Origin: Silvibacterium sp.
Lineage (GTDB): Bacteria > Acidobacteriota > Terriglobia > Terriglobales > Acidobacteriaceae
Direction: 5' to 3'
Length of the DNA stretch: 40,255 nt
Assembly (NCBI GenBank): GCA_019234945.1
Contig: JAFAKX010000015.1
Span: forward strand, 1 to 40,255
The position numbers and the translations under genes are program-made. The notes below the pieces were generated by a model that was not told where the DNA came from, did no database searches, and was given only the letters and a program-made list of their open reading frames with translations. Positions 34,331-40,255 of the stretch are shown in pieces. How positions within the stretch are numbered: the first letter of the stretch is position 1; each line of letters starts with the position of its first letter.

Positions 34331-36778
34331 TTGATCGCAGGCAACGTTCCCCAGCGCATCCTCCCATCGATGACGGCTATAGTTGGCTGCTGCCTGATGG
34401 TATTCGTTGCGGGGTGTGGCACCGAGGCGGGACGTTTCCCGAAAGAGTCCAGTCCAGCGCCCACTATCAGCGTTTCCGCGAATCCGAACTCGATTACGGC
34501 TGGCGGTTTGTCGATGTTGACCGTGACTACGGCGAACGCATCACGCGTAATGCTTAACGGCTCAGATGGCAGTTCGTACACGCTTCCATCGAACGGCGGA
34601 ACGCAGCAGGTCAATCCGAGCAGCACCACGACCTACACCGCATCCGCAAGCGGGCCTGGCGGTGCTGCATCGGCAACCGCGACCGTAAGCGTGACGGTTG
34701 CACCCGCAGCTCCAACGATCAGCATCACCGCTGCTCCAGCAACCATCACCTCGGGCGGATCGTCCACTTTGACAGTTACGGCGTCGAACGCGACCACTGT
34801 TACGGTAACTGGATCGGATGGCAGCACCTATAATGTGCAGCCGACCGGCGAGACTCAGGCTGTCAGCCCGACTTCCACGACCACTTACACGGCAACGGCA
34901 ACCGGTACCGGCGGCAAGGCAACCGCGAGCGCAACTGTGACGGTGGTCACTGCGTCCGCACCAACAGTAGGCATCACGGCCAACCCGCTCACAATTACTC
35001 AAGGGAACTCCTCTACGTTGACAGTGACGGCGTCGAACGCGACCACGGTGACCATCAGTGGATCGGACGGCAGCAGTTATACCATGCAGCCGAGTGGAGG
35101 GACGCAGGCAGTGAGCCCGGTCACTACAACTACCTACACTGCTAACGCGACCGGCGCAAATATGACAGCTATGTCAACCGTAACCCTCACGGTTGTACCA
35201 CCAGGCAGCGTGCAGTCGATCAACCATGTGATTTTCATGCTGCAGGAGAACCACAGCTTTGATAACTACTTCGGCATGCTGAATCCGTATCGCAAAGCAA
35301 ACGGGTGGAATATCGGGGATGACGGCAAGGATTACGAAGTGGACGGCATCGACGATAAGCTCACCAAGATCAGCAATGAAGACGATCAGGGTAACGTCTA
35401 TCCGCTGTTCAAGTTCACCAGCACCTGCATTGACGACGAGAGCTCGGCGTGGCTTGAAAGCTATGGGGATGTCAGCAGATACGATTTTTCAACCACTCGT
35501 CCGATATTGATGGACGGATTTGTACATACGGCCGAGGGATATGCGAATAACTGCGCAAGCAGCGGAGCCTGCTCCGGGAACTTCACGGACCTGACCGGAA
35601 AGCGGTCGATGGGATACTATGACCAAGGTTTTCTGAACTACTACTACTACATGGCATCGCAGTTCGCCGTGTCAGACCGATGGTTCTCCCCGGTTTCGAG
35701 CAAGAGTATCCCGAACCGGATCGCTACATTCACAGGTGGGACTACACAGGGGCTAGTCTTCGATCCGGGGGGCGACGATCACCAGCCTCAGCTGAATATC
35801 GCGAATATATTCCAGGAGCTCGATCAGGCGAACGTATCCTGGAAGATCTACTACACAGTAACCAACGGCTTGTGCAAGCCAGGAAATGACGATTGCTCCA
35901 CATCTGCCTCTGCTCAACTTCCGGCAACCACCTTTTCTTCGCTGAGCTACTCGTATCAGTATTTGTATGAAAACCTCTCGCACGTGCCTTGCACACCACC
36001 TACCCAGCCGTCCAGCGTGGTCGGTGATTCATCGAACTCGTTCTGCATCGATCCAAATCACATTGCGCCGCTCTCGACCTACTATAAGGATCTCAGCAAC
36101 GGCACTCTGCCGAGCTTTGCTTTCATTGAGGCGGGATACGGCAACAATGACGAGCATCCAGGGTCGGGGCAGTCGATCCTCATTGGGCAGGCTCAGGTTG
36201 CCGATGTCGTCAATGCCCTGATGGCTAGCCAGGAATGGAAGGATTCCGTATTTTTCTTGAGCTACGACGAGAGTGGAGGTCCGTATGATCACGTTCCTCC
36301 AGTGCCAGGGCACTCGAACAACAATACTGATACATCGCTCGGAACAATTCCGGATATTTCACAGATCGCAGTGAACGCGGATAGCTACTACCCGTGCGTG
36401 CCAAGCGGAGCCACACCAACGCTGCATTGCGATTTGTTCTCGAATGATCCCGGAGCCCAGGCAAGTGACGCAGCGGCTGTTCAGGGCTTTGCCGCGCAAC
36501 TCGGGTTCCGGCTGCCGAACATCATTATTTCACCGTTCACACGACGCCATTATGTTTCACACACGCCGATGGACCACTCGGCGGTGATCAAGTTTGTCGA
36601 GAACCGGTTCATCGGGCCTTCTGCGCATCTGACGCAGCGTGATGCGGCGCAGCCAAATCTGCTGGAATTCTTCGACTTCAACAAGGTACCGTGGTCTACA
36701 CCGCCTGCACCGCCTAGCCCCGTAAGTACACAGTCACTGGGATACGATCCGTGCAATCCCACGAACATGGGGCCTTAA
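34331..36778 (+). CDS. lipoprotein with three Ig-like repeats and a phosphoesterase (PLC/AcpA-like) domain
   Basis: An 815-residue surface or periplasmic lipoprotein. The TTG at 34331 is preferred: AAGGA lies seven bases upstream, and this start supplies the basic residue needed before the hydrophobic core. The lipobox is VAGC with Cys29. Three Ig-like repeats (residues 44-124, 128-208, 211-290) are followed by a phosphoesterase domain of the phospholipase C/AcpA family, with FMLQENHSFDNYFG (residues 302-315) holding the catalytic acidic and Asn residues, and GGPYDHVPPV and FVENRF later. Family members cleave phospholipids or phosphate esters. It is last after the GT4 gene, 30 bases away. Which substrate it uses is unknown. 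Confidence 0.88.
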   Translation: MIAGNVPQRILPSMTAIVGCCLMVFVAGCGTEAGRFPKESSPAPTISVSANPNSITAGGLSMLTVTTANASRVMLNGSDGSSYTLPSNGGTQQVNPSSTTTYTASASGPGGAASATATVSVTVAPAAPTISITAAPATITSGGSSTLTVTASNATTVTVTGSDGSTYNVQPTGETQAVSPTSTTTYTATATGTGGKATASATVTVVTASAPTVGITANPLTITQGNSSTLTVTASNATTVTISGSDGSSYTMQPSGGTQAVSPVTTTTYTANATGANMTAMSTVTLTVVPPGSVQSINHVIFMLQENHSFDNYFGMLNPYRKANGWNIGDDGKDYEVDGIDDKLTKISNEDDQGNVYPLFKFTSTCIDDESSAWLESYGDVSRYDFSTTRPILMDGFVHTAEGYANNCASSGACSGNFTDLTGKRSMGYYDQGFLNYYYYMASQFAVSDRWFSPVSSKSIPNRIATFTGGTTQGLVFDPGGDDHQPQLNIANIFQELDQANVSWKIYYTVTNGLCKPGNDDCSTSASAQLPATTFSSLSYSYQYLYENLSHVPCTPPTQPSSVVGDSSNSFCIDPNHIAPLSTYYKDLSNGTLPSFAFIEAGYGNNDEHPGSGQSILIGQAQVADVVNALMASQEWKDSVFFLSYDESGGPYDHVPPVPGHSNNNTDTSLGTIPDISQIAVNADSYYPCVPSGATPTLHCDLFSNDPGAQASDAAAVQGFAAQLGFRLPNIIISPFTRRHYVSHTPMDHSAVIKFVENRFIGPSAHLTQRDAAQPNLLEFFDFNKVPWSTPPAPPSPVSTQSLGYDPCNPTNMGP
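34460..35200 (+). repeat. three tandem Ig-like coding repeats of about 249 bp
   Basis: The repeats encode residues 44-124, 128-208 and 211-290 of the phosphoesterase lipoprotein. The second and third are nearly identical over stretches at the DNA level: ttgacagt.acggcgtcgaacgcgaccac occurs at 34769 and again 249 bases later at 35018. Spacing is 83-84 codons. Such near-identical DNA repeats can gain or lose units by recombination. Confidence 0.8.
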
Positions 36779-36818
36779 GGTCGTGGCGCGCAGGAAACCT
36801 ATGAGGTCGAATGCCGAG

Positions 36819-37232
36819 CTACTCGAGCGACTCCGGATGCAGCGCAATTCCCTTCTCGCCTGCCGTCTTCTTTTCCCAGTATTTGCGAACCCAGGCTTCG
36901 AACGACTTGCCCGCGGCGGTATCGCGGCCAGTGAAGGCCAGGGCGGCGATATCCGAATAGGCAATTGTTAGCTTCGTCCTCTCCGCGGCAGGAATCAGCC
37001 GGACGGCTGACGTGGCGAGAGTGGGGCCGGTACGCCGATCAAAGATGTAACCGCTGATTGTACGGCCATCCTTGAGGGTGATGGTCACGTCGCCACGGTA
37101 GTCGAAGGCCTTTTCGAGAGCAGCGTGAATCTCGGCATCTGATGCCAGCGATGGAATCCAGCCTTCAAGCTGCTCGCGTTCACGCCCTTCGGCGACTTCC
37201 AGCTGGTCAGGATTGAGGACGGTGTTCGTCAT
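36819..37232 (-). CDS. small protein translationally coupled to hpnH, possible Sm-like beta-barrel
   Basis: A 137-residue soluble protein of unknown function. Residues about 45-100 (VTITLKDGRTISGYIFDRR, then VRLIPAAERTKLTIAYSDIAALAF) alternate in short beta strands like an Sm/SH3 small barrel. The flanking helical tails are charged (EREQLEGWIPSLASDAEIHAAL and EAWVRKYWEKKTAGEKG). Its ATG overlaps the hpnH stop (ATGA at 37229-37232), so the two are made together. That suggests a role in hopanoid side-chain synthesis or its control, but no catalytic motif is visible. It ends 40 bases from the convergent phosphoesterase gene. Confidence 0.72.
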   Translation of the reverse strand: MTNTVLNPDQLEVAEGREREQLEGWIPSLASDAEIHAALEKAFDYRGDVTITLKDGRTISGYIFDRRTGPTLATSAVRLIPAAERTKLTIAYSDIAALAFTGRDTAAGKSFEAWVRKYWEKKTAGEKGIALHPESLE

Positions 37233-38368
37233 GCTGTGGTTCCCTCTTCGACGACCGTCCGGGGCTCGATCTGCGCCTTGATCTGCACCAGCGGATTAAA
37301 GCTGTGCACCGGCGTGACGGGCTGGTTGAGCAGTTCGATGGCTCCGCGGTCTTCGTACTTGTCGAAGATCGTCGCGATGGCCGTGTCGAGCAAGCCTCGC
37401 AAGGACCCAAAGGTGTAGTAGACACCAGAAGCTTCGTATCCCGAGTGCACCATGCAGTTGGCGCATTTGGGATTGCCCGACTCCGTGCCGTAGTTCGACC
37501 AGTCCGTGGTCTCCATCAGCTCCTGGAAAGTATCGGCATAGCCGTCCTGAAGGAGGTAGCACGGCTTTTGCCAGCCGAAGATGCTGTAGGCCGGCATACC
37601 CCACGGAGTGCAGGAGAACTCCCGCTTACCCATCAGGAACTCCATGTACATGGGCGAGGCATTGAAACGCCAGGTCTTCTTGCGGTTGGACAGGATGGCC
37701 CGGAAGAGGCGGCGCGAGCGGGCGCGACCCAGGAAGTGCTTCTGGTCGGGGGCCTTCTCGTATGTGTACCCAGGGGCCACCATCATGCTCTCGACGCCGA
37801 TCGCCATCATTTCGTCGAAAAAGGTACGGACCGAGTTCGGATCGGCTCCATCGAAGAGCGTCGTGTTTGTGGTGACGCGGAAACCGGCGGCAACAGCGGC
37901 TCTGATCGCATCGAGGGCAATGTCATATCCGCCTTCGCGGCATACCGAGAAGTCGTGGTGTTCGCGCTGGCCGTCGACATGGACGGAGAATGAGAAATAC
38001 TTGCTCGGCTTGAAAAGGTGCAACTTCTCTTTAAGCAGAAGCGCGTTCGTACACATGTAGACGTACTTCTTGCGAGCGACCAGCCCCTCGACGATTTTGT
38101 CGATTTGAGAGTGCAGCAACGGCTCGCCGCCCGGAATCGCGACCATCGGCGTGCCCGCCTCCTCGACCGCACGAAAACACTCCTCGGGGGTGAGTTCCTG
38201 CTTTAGGATATGGGCGGGATACTGGATTTTGCCGCACCCGGCGCACGCCAGGTTGCAGCGGAAAAGCGGCTCGAGCATGGTGACGAGCGGAAAACGCTTG
38301 CGGCCGTTCCGCTTCTGCCTGAGCACGTAGGTGGCTACAGTCCACGCCTGTGAAATTGGTACTGCCAT
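37229..38368 (-). CDS. hpnH: adenosyl hopene transferase HpnH (radical SAM)
   Basis: A 379-residue radical-SAM enzyme. HpnH joins the 5'-deoxyadenosyl radical to diploptene, the first step toward extended C35 hopanoids such as bacteriohopanetetrol. The [4Fe-4S] motif CX3CX2C is C38, C42 and C45 (LFRCNLACAGC), followed by the SAM-binding GGEPLLHSQ segment. The C-terminal DUF3463-like region has paired cysteines (NPKCANCMVHSG). It starts at ATG 38368 with GGAGG immediately upstream, nine bases after the shc stop, as in many hopanoid operons. High confidence by motif, length and neighbour. Confidence 0.95.
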   Translation of the reverse strand: MAVPISQAWTVATYVLRQKRNGRKRFPLVTMLEPLFRCNLACAGCGKIQYPAHILKQELTPEECFRAVEEAGTPMVAIPGGEPLLHSQIDKIVEGLVARKKYVYMCTNALLLKEKLHLFKPSKYFSFSVHVDGQREHHDFSVCREGGYDIALDAIRAAVAAGFRVTTNTTLFDGADPNSVRTFFDEMMAIGVESMMVAPGYTYEKAPDQKHFLGRARSRRLFRAILSNRKKTWRFNASPMYMEFLMGKREFSCTPWGMPAYSIFGWQKPCYLLQDGYADTFQELMETTDWSNYGTESGNPKCANCMVHSGYEASGVYYTFGSLRGLLDTAIATIFDKYEDRGAIELLNQPVTPVHSFNPLVQIKAQIEPRTVVEEGTTA

Positions 38369-38377
38369 CTTCCTCCG

Positions 38378-40255
38378 TTATGCCTCTTCCCGATCCATCG
38401 CGCGCTTGTAATTCGTCAGCGCGAGCAACGGGAAATATTCGCGGTACAGATGGTATGCGAGATAGAAAACCCGCGGGAAACCTGTTCCCGTGTAAAGCGC
38501 CTGTCGGGTCGCCGCCTCGCCGATGCTTTCGTCCCAGGATCCATCCGTCTCCTGGTGACTCAACAGCCATTTGATGCCCTTCGCTATCGAGTCGCTTCTG
38601 GTATCGCCTGCGGAGAGTAGCCCGAGGATAGCCCAAGCCGTCTGCGACGGGGTGCTCGGTCCGACGCCGCGCGTTGCCGGATCGTCGTAGCTGCCACAGG
38701 TTTCTCCCCACCCGCCGTCGGAATTCTGCACTGACCGAAGCCACTCGGCGGCCTGCTGGATCTGCGGTTCATGGTTCCAGACGCCGATCGCTTCGAGTCC
38801 ACGCAGAACCAGGAAAGTGCCGTAGATGTAGTTCACTCCCCAGCGACCGAACCAGCTTCCGTCCGGTTCCTGCTCGTCAAAGATGAACTTGATGGCGCGC
38901 TCAATGCGCTTATCCTTGCGGGTATACCCGTAAGTGGCGAGCGTCTCAAGGATACGGCCGGTGATGTCGACAGTCGGCGGATCGAGCATGGCATTGTGAT
39001 CGGCGAATGGTATCTGCTCGAAGATCATCTTCGTGTTGTCTTTGTCGAAGCTTGCCCAGCCGCCGTTCTTGCACTGCATGGAGAAGATCCAGTCGATGGC
39101 CCGTTGCGATACGTCGTACTGGTAGCGCTCGCGCGGGTTGTCGACTTTGTTAAGGGCGAGCAGAACCTGGGCTGTGTCGTCGACGTCAGGATAGAACTCA
39201 TTGTTGAACTCGAAATACCAGCCACCGGGCTCGGCCTTGCGATTCTTGACGGCCCAGTCCCCCTTGTGGCGGACCTCCTTCGAGAGCATCCAGTCGGCAG
39301 CTTTGAGCAGGCGAGCGTCGTTGCGCGGCACGCCAGCTTCACCGAGCGCGTAAACAGCCTGCGCCGTATCCCACACGGGCGACATGCACGGCTGCATGCG
39401 GAAGGTCGGCGCCGCGTAATCGGGGGTGCCGTTCGGGTTATCGATTCCCAGCTTCTCGAACTCATCCATGGCGCGGATGACCTGCGGATCGTCGAGCGAG
39501 TATCCCAGACAGCGGAGTGCGATGATGGCGTTGAGCATTGCCGGATAGATCGCGCCCAGCCCGTCGGACATTTCGAAGCGCTCGAGCATCCACTTCTCAG
39601 CCTTCCTGAGGGCCATCTTGCGCAGAGGGCGGACGTGGACGCGCTCGAACCAGTGGGTCAGGCGATCGCAGAACAGGAAGAAATTCCGCCAACTGAGCAG
39701 GTTCTTCCTATCCCAGCGGAGATGCAGATTCGCGTTGGCCCGGCCGCCTACGAAGAGCTCGTCGATCCCCTGCTCGGGGCGGATCTTTTTGAACGGCTTC
39801 TTCGCGTAAGCAATGGAAAGCGGCACTAAAATCGCCCGCGACCACGAAGAAATCTCGTAGATGTTGAAGTAAAACCACTTCGGAAACAGAACAATCTCAG
39901 GCGGAACGGCGGGGACAGCATCGTATTCGTACTGGCCTAGGGTGCAGAGATAGATCTTGGTAAACGTGTTGCACTCTACGACGCCACCATGGGCCAGGAT
40001 CCATTCGCGCGCCTTGACGAGAATAGGGTCGTCGGCCCCCATACCCATGAGTTTGCACGCGAAATAGCACTTAACCGACAGGCTGATGTTCGAGGGACCT
40101 CCCGGGTAGATCGACCAGCCTCCGTCGGCGTTCTGATAGCGAAGAATTTCCGTAAGGGCGCGCTCAAGGCGGCCCGGGGCCCCGGTGCCCAGGAGTGTGT
40201 GGGCGTAGATGTAGTCGGCCTCGAGCATCGGGTCGGCTTCGAGTTCGCCGCACCA
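38378..40255 (-). CDS. shc: squalene-hopene cyclase, 5' end outside window
   Basis: Shc cyclises squalene to hopene and hopanol at the inner membrane. The visible 625 codons run from the window edge to the stop. The segment entering the window reads WCGELEADPMLEADYIYAHT, the usual N-terminal region, so only a few dozen residues are missing. The catalytic DxDD is DVDDTA (39188-39171), and many QW motifs are present (for example QNSDGGWGETCGSY and QEPDGSWFGRWG). The C-terminal GTGFPRVFYLAYHLYREYFP is typical. It heads the hopanoid operon shc-hpnH-coupled small protein. The product hopanoids stiffen membranes, common in Acidobacteria. Confidence 0.97.
   Translation of the reverse strand, partial: WCGELEADPMLEADYIYAHTLLGTGAPGRLERALTEILRYQNADGGWSIYPGGPSNISLSVKCYFACKLMGMGADDPILVKAREWILAHGGVVECNTFTKIYLCTLGQYEYDAVPAVPPEIVLFPKWFYFNIYEISSWSRAILVPLSIAYAKKPFKKIRPEQGIDELFVGGRANANLHLRWDRKNLLSWRNFFLFCDRLTHWFERVHVRPLRKMALRKAEKWMLERFEMSDGLGAIYPAMLNAIIALRCLGYSLDDPQVIRAMDEFEKLGIDNPNGTPDYAAPTFRMQPCMSPVWDTAQAVYALGEAGVPRNDARLLKAADWMLSKEVRHKGDWAVKNRKAEPGGWYFEFNNEFYPDVDDTAQVLLALNKVDNPRERYQYDVSQRAIDWIFSMQCKNGGWASFDKDNTKMIFEQIPFADHNAMLDPPTVDITGRILETLATYGYTRKDKRIERAIKFIFDEQEPDGSWFGRWGVNYIYGTFLVLRGLEAIGVWNHEPQIQQAAEWLRSVQNSDGGWGETCGSYDDPATRGVGPSTPSQTAWAILGLLSAGDTRSDSIAKGIKWLLSHQETDGSWDESIGEAATRQALYTGTGFPRVFYLAYHLYREYFPLLALTNYKRAMDREEA

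Noticed and set aside
38771-39829. 352-codon plus-strand frame opposite squalene-hopene cyclase
   Set aside because: Antisense shadow of shc; the cyclase motifs are decisive.

Overview
The window looks like a chromosomal segment of an acidobacterium, probably of the Acidobacteriaceae/Terriglobia type. Grounds: moderately high GC, a duplicated orphan FtsX/MacB permease of the type common in Acidobacteria, a hopanoid operon (squalene-hopene cyclase plus HpnH), many exported proteins of unknown function, and frequent GTG/TTG starts. No rRNA, tRNA, CRISPR array, insertion sequence or phage gene was seen. No gene-free stretch exceeds 300 bases.

Layout. 1-7 kb: start of a small membrane protein, a DinG/XPD-type helicase, a VapBC-type toxin-antitoxin pair with a perfect 21-bp palindrome over its start, the GTPase Der, and the orphan permease. 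7-11.2 kb (minus strand): tldD-tldE overlapping by four bases, followed by a shortened UvrC-like protein. 11.3-16.8 kb: a 34-codon gene for a secreted histidine-rich peptide, two DinB-superfamily proteins, a probable PD-(D/E)XK nuclease of unknown family, guaB, and an exported probable beta-barrel protein.

17-36.8 kb is accessory in character and devoted to the cell envelope: an exported protein, a thymidylate-kinase-like P-loop protein, a Pro/Gln-rich exported protein, a STAS protein, a polysaccharide flippase fused to a ParB/Srx-like domain, a GH99-like hydrolase, a GtrB-type glycosyltransferase, and a four-gene translationally coupled set (a PTPS-related polytopic membrane protein and three exported proteins). 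Divergent from that set are a giant TPR/outer-membrane-barrel protein, a GT4 glycosyltransferase and a lipoprotein phosphoesterase with Ig-like repeats. Together these resemble a polysaccharide assembly and export locus: glycosyltransferases and a flippase at the inner membrane, periplasmic beta-rich proteins, a TPR-barrel exporter at the outer membrane, and an extracytoplasmic hydrolase. This is the best candidate in the window for an undescribed system.

36.8-40.3 kb (minus strand): hopanoid genes in the order shc (5' end outside the window), hpnH and a small coupled protein with a possible Sm-like core.

All calls come from reading the sequence; no database search was run, so family names rest on recognised motifs and general similarity.
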